A DNA stretch of 64,000 nucleotides from NCBI RefSeq assembly GCF_009733795.1, contig NZ_WNXX01000014.1, positions 1 to 64,000 on the forward strand, given 5' to 3'. The DNA is from Actinotalea caeni. GTDB lineage: Bacteria > Actinomycetota > Actinomycetes > Actinomycetales > Beutenbergiaceae. Position 1 is the stretch's first letter; each line of letters opens with the position of its first letter. The notes beneath the pieces were generated by a model that saw nothing but the letters and a program-made list of their open reading frames with translations, had not been told where the DNA came from and ran no database searches. The position numbers were made by a program, and so were the translations under genes. Positions 26,205 through 34,882 of the stretch are shown piece by piece.

Positions 26205-26894
26205 TCAGGACCCGGGGCTGACGAGACCGGTCTCGTAGGCGATGACGACGGCCTGCACGCGGTCGCGGGCGCCGAGCTTGGCGAGCACGCGACCGACGTG
26301 GGTCTTGACGGTCGCCTCGGCGACGAACAGGTCGGAGGCGATCTCGGTGTTGGAGCGGCCGCGCGCCATGAGCACGAGGACCTCGCGCTCGCGCTCGGTG
26401 AGGCTGTCGAGCACCGCGGGCGGGGTGCGCTCGGCGTCGGGCAGCACGCTCGCGAGGTGTCCGATGAGCCTCTTGGTCGAGGACGGCGCGATGACCGCGT
26501 CGCCGTGGTGGACGGTGCGGATCGCGGCCAGCATGTCCTCCGGCGGGGTGTCCTTGAGCAGGAACCCGGAGGCGCCGGCCTTGATCGCCTGCAGCACGTA
26601 CTCGTCGAGGTCGAACGTCGTGAGGATGATGACCTTCGTGGGCTGGGCGGCGTCGGCCCCGGTGAGCGCGGCGGTGGCCGCGAGCCCGTCCATCGTCGGC
26701 ATCCGCACGTCCATGAGGACGACGTCGACCGGGTGGCTCCCGAGCAGCCGCAGCGCCTGCGCGCCGTCGCCGGCCTCGAGCACGACCTCCATGTCGGGCT
26801 GGGAGTTGATGACGAGCGCGAAGCCCGCGCGGACCAGCTGCTGGTCGTCGACGAGGGCGACCCGGATCGGGGCGTCGGTGGTGGGCTCGGTCAT
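26205..26894 (-). CDS. LuxR/NarL-family response regulator
   Basis: 229 residues from ATG 26894. Receiver: acidic pair VDDQQLVRAG, phosphoacceptor Asp62 (VVLMDVRMPTMDG), Thr in IILTTFD, Lys in GFLLKD. C-terminal LuxR helix-turn-helix LTEREREVLVLMARGRSN and EATVKTHVGRVLAKLGARDR. The ATG overlaps the kinase stop by 4 bp. It is the probable regulator of the ABC transporter operon immediately downstream. Confidence 0.92.
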   Translation of the reverse strand: MTEPTTDAPIRVALVDDQQLVRAGFALVINSQPDMEVVLEAGDGAQALRLLGSHPVDVVLMDVRMPTMDGLAATAALTGADAAQPTKVIILTTFDLDEYVLQAIKAGASGFLLKDTPPEDMLAAIRTVHHGDAVIAPSSTKRLIGHLASVLPDAERTPPAVLDSLTEREREVLVLMARGRSNTEIASDLFVAEATVKTHVGRVLAKLGARDRVQAVVIAYETGLVSPGS

Positions 26895-28237
26895 GCGGTC
26901 CTCGGGGGTGTGCTGGGGCGGGTGTCGGGCGTGGGGGCGGGGTCGGCGTCCCCCGGCGCGGTGAGCGGGCCGGGCGGGACGATCGGCGAGAGCGGCGCCT
27001 GCGACGGCTGCGCCGAGGCCTGGGCTCCGCCCGGTACCGGGATCTCCGCGCGCACACGGTAGCCGCCACCGGCGCGCGGCGAGGCCACCAGCGTGCCCCC
27101 GAGCATCGCGGCGCGCTCGCGCATGCCGAGCACGCCGTGCCCGGCGCCGTCGGAGGTGGCCGCGGCGCCGCGGCCGTCGTCGTCGACCTGGAGCACGAGA
27201 CGCTGCGGCGCCCACTGCAGCAGCACGGTCGCCTTCGCGCCCGGGCCGCCGTGCTTGATGATGTTGGTGAGCGCCTCCTGCGCGATCCGGTAGATCGTCG
27301 AGCCCGTGCCGGGAGGCATCGGGCGCGGGTCGCCCATCTCGATCAACGACACCGGGAGGGTGCCGCGCAGCGACTCGACGAGGGCCGCGATGTCGGAGTC
27401 GCCGGGCTGCGGCACCAGGTCGGCGGCCTCGGCGCCGTCGGTGCGCAGGATGCCGAGGATGCGCCGCATGTCGGTGAGCGCGGCGCGCCCGGTCTCGGCG
27501 ATCGTGGTCAGGGCCCGCTCGGCGGCCTCCGGGTCCGACTTCGCGGCGTAGCGGCCGCCGTCGGCCTGCGCGATGACGACGGAGAGCGAGTGGGCCACGA
27601 TGTCGTGCATCTCGCGGGCGATGCGGGTGCGCTCGGCCTGGGTGGCGATCTGCGCCTGCTGGTCGCGCTCGCGCTCCAGGCGTGCGGCGCGCTCGGCGAG
27701 CGACTCCTGCTGCACGTACCGAGCCCGGCGCATCAGCCCGAGCGCCCAGGCGGTGAGGGCCAGCGCGGCGCAGCCGATGAAGAAGAAGGTGCCGACGGCG
27801 ATCGCCGGACCGACGCCGGTCCAGTCGCTCAGCGCGAAGCCCGTGCCGACCATGACCGCGCCGGCGAGCGCGAGCAGCAGCCAGGTGCGGCTGCTGCCGC
27901 TGCGCCGGTAGGCGGTCACCGAGTACAGCGCGACGAGCACGGCGACGTCGGAGGGCTGCAGGAACTGGCCGAGGCCGAAGTGGGCGACGGCGGCCGCCGC
28001 GACCACGGCCGCGGTGCGCCGCGGGTGCACGCGGCGCCACGCGAGCGCGCCGAGCTGCACGAGGCCGAGCACCGTCCCGAGGGCGACGAGGACATCGTTG
28101 GCGGGCGCGACGCCGCCGTAGAAGACGGGCAGGAAGCCGAACACCAGCGCCAGCCCGGCCGCGAGCCAGATGTCCCCGGCCGAGGGGTGGCGCACAGCGG
28201 TCCCCGGGTCCGGGGTCGCGGGAGGCGTGGCGGTCAC
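26891..28237 (-). CDS. Sensor histidine kinase, HisKA_3 type
   Basis: 448 residues from a leaderless GTG at 28237. Six or so membrane helices in the first ~170 residues, then a short coiled coil and the motif REMHDIVAHSLSVVIAQADG with phosphoacceptor His211, N box AQEALTNIIKHG and G1 DDDGRG. A Pro-rich tail of ~45 residues ends the protein. This is the DesK-like branch with few extracellular residues, so it probably senses the membrane itself. Coupled to the response regulator by an ATGA overlap. Confidence 0.9.
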   Translation of the reverse strand: MTATPPATPDPGTAVRHPSAGDIWLAAGLALVFGFLPVFYGGVAPANDVLVALGTVLGLVQLGALAWRRVHPRRTAAVVAAAAVAHFGLGQFLQPSDVAVLVALYSVTAYRRSGSSRTWLLLALAGAVMVGTGFALSDWTGVGPAIAVGTFFFIGCAALALTAWALGLMRRARYVQQESLAERAARLERERDQQAQIATQAERTRIAREMHDIVAHSLSVVIAQADGGRYAAKSDPEAAERALTTIAETGRAALTDMRRILGILRTDGAEAADLVPQPGDSDIAALVESLRGTLPVSLIEMGDPRPMPPGTGSTIYRIAQEALTNIIKHGGPGAKATVLLQWAPQRLVLQVDDDGRGAAATSDGAGHGVLGMRERAAMLGGTLVASPRAGGGYRVRAEIPVPGGAQASAQPSQAPLSPIVPPGPLTAPGDADPAPTPDTRPSTPPRTA

Positions 28238-28244
28238 GCAGTTC

Positions 28245-28250
28245 AGCCTA
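28245..28250 (-). promoter_or_regulatory. -10 box of a leaderless promoter (histidine kinase)
   Basis: TAGGCT on the minus strand, 7 nt from the GTG at 28237. A longer in-frame start at 28297 would lie upstream of this box and is rejected. Confidence 0.6.
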
Positions 28251-28336
28251 GGGACACGCGCGGGCGGACCGCGTCGTCCCCCGGCCGGAGGGCGCACGCG
28301 GCGTGTGCGACCACAGGAGGACCGTGCGCACCGGGC

Positions 28337-29095
28337 TCACACCGGGGCGATGAGCTCCGGTCCGTCGTTCCGCACGTTCCCGACCGCGGCGCCCACCTCG
28401 TACCAGGACAGCTCGGGCGCCGGCTCGGCGAGCATCGCCATCACGGTGTCGTGGTCGGTGACGGTCGGGTCGAGCCAGGACTCGGCGATCTCGCGGGTGA
28501 GCATCGCCGGCTCGCGGTCGTGGATGACCTCCAGGCCGTCGCGCGCGGCCGCGGTGACGATCGTCGTCGACAGCACCCAGCGGTCGGGGTCGTCGTCGTC
28601 CTTGTCCGGGTCGCGCCACCACGAGTACAGCCCGGCGAACGCGATCGGGGCGCCGTCGGTCGGGTGGATGTAGAACGGGGTGCGGCTCGGCGTGGACTGC
28701 CCGGGCACCGCGACCTTCTGCCACTCGTAGTAGCCGTCGGCCAGCACGAGGCAGCGCTTGGTCGTGGCGGCCTTGCGGAACGCGGGCTTCTCGACGAGCG
28801 TCTCGCTGCGGGCGTTGAACATGCGCGAGCCGACCGAGAGGTCCTTCGCCCACGGCGGGACCAGGCCCCAGCGCGCCAGGTGCATCTCGCGTCGAGCGCC
28901 GGGCTCCTCCGCGGGTGCGGCGTCGGCCGCGTCGCCGTCGGCCCGAGGTGCGCGGTCGACGACGATCCGCACACCGTCGGTCGGTGCGACGTTCCAGCTC
29001 GCCATCACCTCGCGCGCGGCATCGGTCATGTCGTCGACGTCGAAGGCGTCGGCGAGGTCCTGGGACTCCCGGAACGAGGCGTACCGACCGCACAT
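28337..29095 (-). CDS. SRAP (YedK/HMCES) DNA-protein crosslink protein
   Basis: 252 residues from ATG 29095. Cys2 directly after the start Met (MCGRYAS) is the residue that crosslinks to abasic sites in single-stranded DNA. The other active-site residues are visible: Asn94 in FNARSET, Glu124 in GYYEWQ, His192 in EVIHDREP. The protein shields abasic sites during replication and is self-reversing. Family length is ~220-250, so it is complete. It is divergent from the SRPBCC gene, 47 bp away. Confidence 0.92.
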   Translation of the reverse strand: MCGRYASFRESQDLADAFDVDDMTDAAREVMASWNVAPTDGVRIVVDRAPRADGDAADAAPAEEPGARREMHLARWGLVPPWAKDLSVGSRMFNARSETLVEKPAFRKAATTKRCLVLADGYYEWQKVAVPGQSTPSRTPFYIHPTDGAPIAFAGLYSWWRDPDKDDDDPDRWVLSTTIVTAAARDGLEVIHDREPAMLTREIAESWLDPTVTDHDTVMAMLAEPAPELSWYEVGAAVGNVRNDGPELIAPV

Positions 29096-29142
29096 GTGGC
29101 CATCCTCGCACCGCGTGCCGACAGCACCGCCAGACTGGGGGC

Positions 29143-29634
29143 GTGCTGCGGCTGCGCTCCACCTGGCGGCTCCCGGCGCCCGCCGAGCGGGTCTGGGAGG
29201 TCCTCGAGCGCGTGGAGGACTGGCCGCGGTGGTGGCCCGGCATGGACGCCGCGACGGTGGTGCGACAGGGCGGCACCGCCACGGTCGGGGAGCGGGTGCA
29301 CCTGGTCGTGCGCAGCCCGATCGGGTACCGGCTGCGCTTCGGGGTGGAGATCGTCGCCGCGGAGCCGCCCCGGCGGGCGGCGGCACGGGTCGTCGGCGAC
29401 CTCGTGGGCACCGGCGACTGGCGCGTGGAGCCCGCGGCGGCGGGCTGCGCGGCGACGATCCGCTGGCACGTCGTGCCCGTGCGACCGGCGATGCGCACGG
29501 CGCTGCGGGTGCTCGCGTGGCCGCTGGTGTGGGCGCACGGACGCGTGATGGAGCGGGGCGAGACCGCCCTGCGGGCCCTGCTGGAGCGTGGCGACGATCA
29601 CCGCGCGGATGTGACCCCGACCCCAGCCCGTTAG
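29143..29634 (+). CDS. SRPBCC (polyketide cyclase/START-like) protein
   Basis: 163 residues from a GTG at 29143. It begins with STWRLPAPAERVWEVLERVEDWPRWWPGM, the first strand and two helices of the SRPBCC fold, and continues with a seven-strand sheet and a long C-terminal helix (RVMERGETALRALLE). The fold makes a deep pocket for lipids or aromatic compounds. No partner gene reveals the ligand. CAGACT 6 nt before the GTG could be a leaderless -10 box. Confidence 0.78.
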   Translation: MLRLRSTWRLPAPAERVWEVLERVEDWPRWWPGMDAATVVRQGGTATVGERVHLVVRSPIGYRLRFGVEIVAAEPPRRAAARVVGDLVGTGDWRVEPAAAGCAATIRWHVVPVRPAMRTALRVLAWPLVWAHGRVMERGETALRALLERGDDHRADVTPTPAR

Positions 29635-29686
29635 ATAACGATCTGGTTACAGTGGCTCGGTTCTGGACCCGATCGAAGGTTGCTTC

Positions 29687-30604
29687 GTGCCATCAGGCCG
29701 ACACCACCCCACCCCGCACCGCCCCTCCCGTCCGCTCGCGCCGACCCGCGCGCTGGCCGCCGTCGCGGTCGCCGCGCTCGCCGTCACCGGCCTCGCGGCC
29801 GGCGCCGCGCCGACCGACGAACCGGCCGCCCCCGACACCGTCTCCTTCGACGACGTCCCGGCGGTCGCCGTCGACGGCCGCGGCGACGTCGCCGACCGCA
29901 CCCAGGTGCGGCAGGCCGTGCCCGCGCCCGTCGTGCCGCGCGCGCTGCCCGACGACGGCATGCCCGAGCCGCTGCCGGAGGTGACCGGCCAGCTCTGGGC
30001 GAGCACCGCCGTCAACGTGCGGACCGGGCCGTCGACCGAGCGCCAGGTGCTGACCACGCTCGACCGGGCCGACGTCGTCGACGTCACCGGCGAGAGCGAG
30101 GACGGCTGGTCGGAGGTCGTCTGGGACGACCGGGTGGCATGGGTGGCCTCGGACTTCCTCGTCGACAGCGAGCCGGCCGAGGAGCCGGCACCGGAGGAGA
30201 CGACGGCGCAGGAGCAGGTGGCGGAGGCGCCCGCGGGCGTGTCCTCGGCGTCGTGCGCGACCAGCGCCGGCATCGAGGCCTCGCTCGCCGCGAACGCCGC
30301 GGCCACCTACCGCGCGGTGTGCGCGGCGTTCCCCGGCGTCGTCTCCGCCTACGGGGGCTATCGGCCCGGCGACGGCGGCGACCACGGCAGCGGGCACGCG
30401 CTCGACATCATGGTCAGCGGCCAGGCCGGCTGGGACATCGCCGGCTACCTGCAGGCGCACGCCGGCGAGCTCGGCATCACCTACCTGATCTTCGAGCAGC
30501 AGATCTGGATGGCGGGCAGCCCCGCCGGAGCCTGGGAGCACATGGCCGACCGCGGCAGCCCCACGGCGAACCACTACGACCACGTGCACGTCAGCACGTC
30601 CTGA
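29687..30604 (+). CDS. Secreted SH3b protein with peptidase-like C-terminal domain
   Basis: 305 residues from GTG 29687 with GAAGG 6 nt upstream. A signal peptide ends near residue 43 (VTGLAAGAA). A bacterial SH3 domain follows (~105-162: ASTAVNVRTGPSTERQVLTT and WVASDFL), then an acidic Pro/Glu linker and a C-terminal domain with GYRPGDGGDHGSGHALDIMV and NHYDHVHVS. The H-x6-D and H-x-H arrangement resembles the metal site of VanY/LAS-type D,D-peptidases, as in the ARB_07466-like family. It probably binds and may trim peptidoglycan. Enzyme activity is not certain. Confidence 0.78.
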   Translation: MPSGRHHPTPHRPSRPLAPTRALAAVAVAALAVTGLAAGAAPTDEPAAPDTVSFDDVPAVAVDGRGDVADRTQVRQAVPAPVVPRALPDDGMPEPLPEVTGQLWASTAVNVRTGPSTERQVLTTLDRADVVDVTGESEDGWSEVVWDDRVAWVASDFLVDSEPAEEPAPEETTAQEQVAEAPAGVSSASCATSAGIEASLAANAAATYRAVCAAFPGVVSAYGGYRPGDGGDHGSGHALDIMVSGQAGWDIAGYLQAHAGELGITYLIFEQQIWMAGSPAGAWEHMADRGSPTANHYDHVHVSTS

Positions 30605-30628
30605 CGCCGCCCGGCGGCGGGCGGTGGT

Positions 30629-31531
30629 TCAGGCCGGCTGCCGCGCCGCGAACGCGCTGACCCGCTCGACGACCTCGGACGCCCACAGGATCCGGTGGTG
30701 GCCGAGGCCGTCGGTGAGCACCAGCTCGCCGCCGGGCCACGACGCGACGAGGCGTTCGGAGACCCGGGTGGGGGAGTCGGCGTCGGCGCGGTCGTGGATG
30801 GCGAGCAGCGGTGCTGCGGCGCCGTCGAGCACCTCGCCGACGAGCGTGGGGCCGTGGAAGGCCGCGATCGGCACGCCGATGCTGCGCTCGATGCGCTGCA
30901 GCAGCCGCTGCCCGGAGCGGGCCCCGAGCCCGGTCATGCGGCGGAAGGCGACGAGCAGCTCCTCGGCCTCGGTCGCGACGGCGACGGTCGCGAGCGCACC
31001 GAGGCGGGTGTCGTGGTGGCGGGCGGCCCACAGCACGGCCATCGAGCCGAGCGAGTGCGCGACCGTGAGCGCGGGCTCGCCGTGGCGCTCGACGACGAGG
31101 GCGTAGGAGCGGGCCAGCTCCATGACGCTGCTGGCGTGCGGTCCGTGGCTGCCGCCGGGGGAGTCGCCGTGGCTGGGGGCGTCGTAGGCGACGACGCGGT
31201 AGCCGGCCTCGCGCAGCGGCTCGACCATCGCGGAGAGCTGCTGCCAGTGGCCGCCCCAGCCGTGCACGAGGTAGGCGACGGGCGCCTGCGGGTCGCCGTA
31301 GGCGCGGCCGCGCACGGTCAGCCCGTCGGCGCCGACCTCGAACGGCTCGCCGCCGGCGGGGGTGCGGGCGCGACGCCGTTCGGCAGGGGTGGCGGGTGGC
31401 ACCCGGAACCACAGCCGCGAGCCGACGCCGGCCGCGAGCGACGGCGCGACGCGGTCGAGCGCGGCGAGGCCGCCGCGCATCACCCGCATCCGGAGCGGGA
31501 GGCGAACGGTCGTGCGGTTCTGGGAGCTCAC
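30629..31531 (-). CDS. Alpha/beta hydrolase
   Basis: 300 residues from GTG 31531. Oxyanion strand VAYLVHGWGGHWQQ, nucleophile elbow TVAHSLGSMA (Ser ~153), acid in LLAIHDRADADSP and His in DGLGHHRIL form a complete catalytic set. No signal peptide. The start overlaps the TetR gene stop (GTGA), so the regulator controls it in the same transcript. Likely an esterase or thioesterase; substrate unknown. Confidence 0.88.
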   Translation of the reverse strand: MSSQNRTTVRLPLRMRVMRGGLAALDRVAPSLAAGVGSRLWFRVPPATPAERRRARTPAGGEPFEVGADGLTVRGRAYGDPQAPVAYLVHGWGGHWQQLSAMVEPLREAGYRVVAYDAPSHGDSPGGSHGPHASSVMELARSYALVVERHGEPALTVAHSLGSMAVLWAARHHDTRLGALATVAVATEAEELLVAFRRMTGLGARSGQRLLQRIERSIGVPIAAFHGPTLVGEVLDGAAAPLLAIHDRADADSPTRVSERLVASWPGGELVLTDGLGHHRILWASEVVERVSAFAARQPA

Positions 31532-32169
31532 GAGGCCTCCTGGTCGGGGGTGGGTGAGGTGGCGGAGGTGTCCGTGCGCACCGACGCGAGCAGCCGCTCG
31601 AACGCGGCGAGCGCGCGCTCGTCGGCGCGTGGCTCGCGCAGCAGCCGGGCGGTGACGTGGTGGCCGAGGACGATCCCGTAGCACTCGCGCGCGAACACCT
31701 CGGGGTCGACGTCGTCACGGAACGCGCCGGCGCGCACGCCGGAGCGGTAGGCGGTGGCGAGCGAGTCGAGGAGGTCGCCGAGGTGGGCGACGATCCGGTC
31801 GCGCACGGGGCTCTCGGGCAGGTCGTCGAACTCCATGGCACCGGCCGCGAACACGCAGCCGCCGGGCGCGGCGTAGTCGGCGTCGCCGTCCCAGCCCAGC
31901 CAGCGCTCGACCAGCGTACGCAGCCGCGGCTCGCCCGCGGGCTCGCGGAGCGCGGGCAGCACGACGTGGGTGCGGAACCGCTCGGCCGCGTGGTCGAGGG
32001 TGTCGACCTGGAGCTGGTCCTTGGAGCGGAAGTGGGCGAACAGCCCGCTCTTCGACATCCCGATCCGGTCGGCGAGGGTGCCGATCGTCAGGCCGTTGAG
32101 GCCGCGCAGGCTCGCCTGGTCCAGCGCCTCGGCCAGCACGGCCTCGCGTGTCTGTGCTCCCTTGGTCAC
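31528..32169 (-). CDS. TetR-family repressor
   Basis: 213 residues from GTG 32169. N-terminal HTH: TREAVLAEALDQASLRGLNG, LADRIGMSKSGLFAHFRSKDQL, the classic TetR pattern ending in the F-x-H-F-K/R-SKD string. The C-terminal domain has WLGWDGDADYAAPGGCVFAAGAMEFDD, as in the TetR_C YcdC/YxaF-type groups. It is co-transcribed with the hydrolase. A 12-bp near-palindrome at 32184 just upstream may be its own operator. Confidence 0.9.
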   Translation of the reverse strand: MTKGAQTREAVLAEALDQASLRGLNGLTIGTLADRIGMSKSGLFAHFRSKDQLQVDTLDHAAERFRTHVVLPALREPAGEPRLRTLVERWLGWDGDADYAAPGGCVFAAGAMEFDDLPESPVRDRIVAHLGDLLDSLATAYRSGVRAGAFRDDVDPEVFARECYGIVLGHHVTARLLREPRADERALAAFERLLASVRTDTSATSPTPDQEAS

Positions 32170-32183
32170 CGGGCAATAAAAGC

Positions 32184-32195
32184 ACGACCGTTCGT
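32184..32195. promoter_or_regulatory. Possible TetR operator
   Basis: ACGACCGTTCGT, 10 of 12 positions palindromic, 15 bp upstream of the TetR start and next to an A/T-rich -10-like stretch. The position fits autorepression. Confidence 0.4.
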
Positions 32196-32349
32196 TCGAT
32201 GACAAGACCTGGGTGAGGTCGGGTCGCCCACCTGCGCAGTGCGTGAGCATTCTCGGGCTGGCGTGCGGCCGCGTCCACAGCCGCGCCTCCCGCACTGGAC
32301 CCCGTGGCACGGCATCAGTAGTTGTGTGGCGCGACCGAGGGGAGTGGCA

Positions 32350-32745
32350 TGGACGACGGCGTGGCGATCCTCGAGACCGAGGTGCGGGAGCTGATCCGCC
32401 GCCGCGGGCTGGACCCTGCGGCCGACTCCGAGGCCACGCGGGTGCTCATCGCCGACGCCGTCGCCGACTACGACGAGCGGGCGATGCTGGGGCGGGTGCC
32501 GCGGCTGGCCGACCTCGAGGAGGCCACGAAGGCGCTGCACGACGCCGTCGTCGGGCTCGGGCCACTGCAGAAGTACCTCGACGACCCCGAGATCGAGGAG
32601 ATCTGGATCAACGAGCCGGGCAAGGTGTTCGTCGCGCGCTCGGGTCGGTCGGAGCTGACGACGACGATCCTCACCGACGGGCAGGTGCGCGACCTCGTCG
32701 AGCGGATGCTGCGCACCAGCGGCCGCCGGCTCGACCTGTCAAGTC
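32350..32745 (+). pseudogene. cpaF: cpaF/tadA (Tad pilus ATPase), truncated after the N-terminal region
   Basis: From ATG 32350 the first ~131 residues are a good match to the start of TadA/CpaF secretion ATPases: a helical N-terminus, then GLGPLQKYLDDPEIEEIWIN, GKVFVARSGRSELTT and VERMLRTSGRRLDLSSP. In the family this last string is followed by a variable -DARLPDGSRV- segment and the Walker motifs. Here homology stops dead at about 32740 and the frame runs on into unrelated DNA to a stop at 32993. All catalytic motifs are missing, so the pilus motor is lost. The rest of cpaF, tadB and tadC are absent, and the pilin and tadE genes only resume at 36228. See the insertion feature. Confidence 0.85.
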
Positions 32746-33017
32746 CTGCAATGCAACAGTGCTACTCGGCTGGCCGCTTTGCCCTGTGGTTCCAACGATT
32801 ACGCGGCGACACGCTGTGTGCGCGACACGCCGCTCACCCGCGCCGTGCTGGTCGGCCGCCTCGTCATCCTCGCGGCGCCCGCGTGTGTCGCCTCGTCAGC
32901 TCGGCCGCTCAGACGTGCGCGCTCGCCCTGACCCCTGGCCCAAGCCCCTCCCCCCGGCACCGCCGGCCCCGGACCGGGACGCATAGCGCGTGAGATCGGC
33001 TGACACCTGAAACGCCC

Positions 33018-33683
33018 CTAGGGAGCGGGGGCGGAGTCGGCGGGAAGCAAGCCGATGAGTTGCATGGCATCGCGCTGGAGGAAGACGGCGCCGACGTTAG
33101 CCGCCTCATCGGGTCCGACCTTGTGCCCGAGGTCACGACGCATCTGGAGCATGAGGTCGATCATCCCGCGCATCTGCTCGGCCGCGCGGGCCTTCGGATC
33201 GGCGATCGCGTCCCAATCGCGAGACCGCCACTCGCCCCACCTGCGGATCGACTCCGAGGAGCCCTGCAGGATGATGGCCCGCCCAACCTCGTTCATGCTC
33301 GCAAGGTCCTCTGTCGAGAGGGCAGTCGTAGGAGCGCGCTGCCCGGTCTTCGGACGCGGGCCGCCTGTGGTGGACTCGCCCAGCTTGGTCCGTAGCAGCA
33401 TGCCGAACAGCATCTGGGTGAACTTGTCGTAAGGGTCCTGGTACCGCGCCCGCAATTCGGATCTGATCTCGCGCCTTGCGTCGAGCACCTTCGTGATAGT
33501 CACTGTGCCCGCCGCGACAATCACGCTCGTCGCGGCAGCGATCGCGGCGCGCGCGACCTCTGAGTCCGCGGAGGCGAACCATGCGATCACGGCCCAGACG
33601 AGAGAGATCGCTGCCGCAACCAACGCCACGAAGATCAAGAGTCCGACGATCTGCCAGATGCGGGCTCGCGTACTTGGCTTCAT
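33018..33683 (-). CDS. Two-helix membrane protein of the foreign segment, unknown function
   Basis: 221 residues. Two hydrophobic helices (about 10-36 and 44-62) form an N-terminal hairpin; a basic linker (KVLDARREIRSELRARYQDP) and a soluble helical domain of ~150 residues follow (DPYDKFTQMLFGMLLRTK, NEVGRAIILQGSSESIRRWGEWRSRDWD, a Met-rich helix MRGMIDLMLQMRRDLG). The soluble part lies in the cytoplasm if the loop is external. I do not recognise a family. It is divergent from the Beta-family gene, 128 bp apart. Its codon use is less GC-rich than the core genes. A membrane-anchored helical domain next to a nuclease-like gene is a layout seen in defence systems, but that is inference. Confidence 0.75.
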   Translation of the reverse strand: MKPSTRARIWQIVGLLIFVALVAAAISLVWAVIAWFASADSEVARAAIAAATSVIVAAGTVTITKVLDARREIRSELRARYQDPYDKFTQMLFGMLLRTKLGESTTGGPRPKTGQRAPTTALSTEDLASMNEVGRAIILQGSSESIRRWGEWRSRDWDAIADPKARAAEQMRGMIDLMLQMRRDLGHKVGPDEAANVGAVFLQRDAMQLIGLLPADSAPAP

Positions 33684-33811
33684 ATGCGCATCCTGCCTTC
33701 TGCTTCGGCGCGATGGCGCGGAATCATGGATGGCGAAACTACACCTGTGCGAGGGGGGTGCGTGCCAAGGTAGGCACTACAACTGTTGCGACCTGTCACC
33801 TTAGGAGTCTC

Positions 33812-34882
33812 ATGGACGCCATCCCACCCACGCAGTACGTCCCGCTGTTGCTGACGAAACAGGGCGAGCGCAACGGGCTCAAGGCCGTCGATCCATCCAC
33901 GAAGGCTGAGATCACGCCGCTTTTTGTCGCCCATGCGATCGACTGGGACCACGAGAACGACGCGCCCAAGAAGTCGGTCGACGATCACCTTGCGCGACTT
34001 CCCGGGCAACTCGTCGACTCGTGGGGCACGTCGCCGGCGATGATCGACGCGGGGTATCTCGATGGGGAGATCATGGCAACCGGAGAGCATCCGATCGAAT
34101 GGATCACGCGCGAAGCGCGGGCGCTGGGGCTTCCACTGGTCCCAGCAGTCTCGCCAGACTATTCAGCCGATTATCACGACGCTGTGGCACGGGTAGTGGC
34201 TAGAGACAGCGACGGGGTCTGCCTTCGGCTGTCTCCGAGCGAATGGCCCGGACCGATGACGAGTACAGCCATGGAGGATCTGCTCCGACTGCTCGGCGTG
34301 GTCCCAAGTGAGGTCCACCTCGTACTCGACCTCGGAGGCGAACTCACAACTACGACTGAGCGTCTTCTCTCTGTGACGCTCAGCGTGCTGCCTACCCCTA
34401 TGGACTGGCGGAGCCTCATAGTTGCCGGCGGCGCGATGCCCGCTCAGCTCCCTCTCGACACGATTTCGCGTATCCCGAGACAAGACTGGATCATTTTCAA
34501 CACCGTCCGACACAACGGGGTCCGACTGCCGTCCTACGCCGATTACGTTGTGGCCGACCCCGGACCGGGCACGCAGATTGACCCTCGCTTCATGAGTATC
34601 AAGGCCTCGATCCGCTACACGGCGGACGATGTCTGGGTGATCGCCAGGGGAGGCCTCTTCAAGGGAAGCGGAGGCCGGAGTCTGGGTGCCAGGGCAGTGC
34701 CCGTGGCGTGCCAGGCGCTGGTTGCAGAGCCGGAGTTCACCAGTGGTCACTGCTCGTGTGAGGACTGGGTCGAATCAGTGGCGACGTCGGGGGCGGGCGG
34801 CGGTGGCGGCATGGCTTGGCGACAGCATGCAACGAAGCACCATCTGGTGCTCGTCACCGAGCAACTAGCCAGCCTTCCCTAG
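33812..34882 (+). CDS. sce7725/Beta-family protein
   Basis: 356 residues from ATG 33812, with TTAGGAG 5 nt upstream. The opening QYVPLLLTKQGERNGLKAVDP and TPLFVAHAIDW are the N-terminal signature of the Beta protein (PF14350) family; alternating strands and helices (LPLVPAVSPDY, VHLVLDLGG, SLIVAGGAMP, IIFNTVRH) suggest a TIM-barrel-like body. In many genomes this family (also called sce7725) sits beside a sce7726 protein, as here, where the two genes converge and overlap by 29 bp. The pair recurs on mobile DNA; function is not established. A short Gly-rich stretch lies near residue 326. Confidence 0.78.
   Translation: MDAIPPTQYVPLLLTKQGERNGLKAVDPSTKAEITPLFVAHAIDWDHENDAPKKSVDDHLARLPGQLVDSWGTSPAMIDAGYLDGEIMATGEHPIEWITREARALGLPLVPAVSPDYSADYHDAVARVVARDSDGVCLRLSPSEWPGPMTSTAMEDLLRLLGVVPSEVHLVLDLGGELTTTTERLLSVTLSVLPTPMDWRSLIVAGGAMPAQLPLDTISRIPRQDWIIFNTVRHNGVRLPSYADYVVADPGPGTQIDPRFMSIKASIRYTADDVWVIARGGLFKGSGGRSLGARAVPVACQALVAEPEFTSGHCSCEDWVESVATSGAGGGGGMAWRQHATKHHLVLVTEQLASLP

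Noticed and set aside
32746-33017. A small gene between truncated cpaF and the membrane protein
   Set aside because: Frames on both strands give only Arg/Pro-rich shadow translations without a ribosome site.
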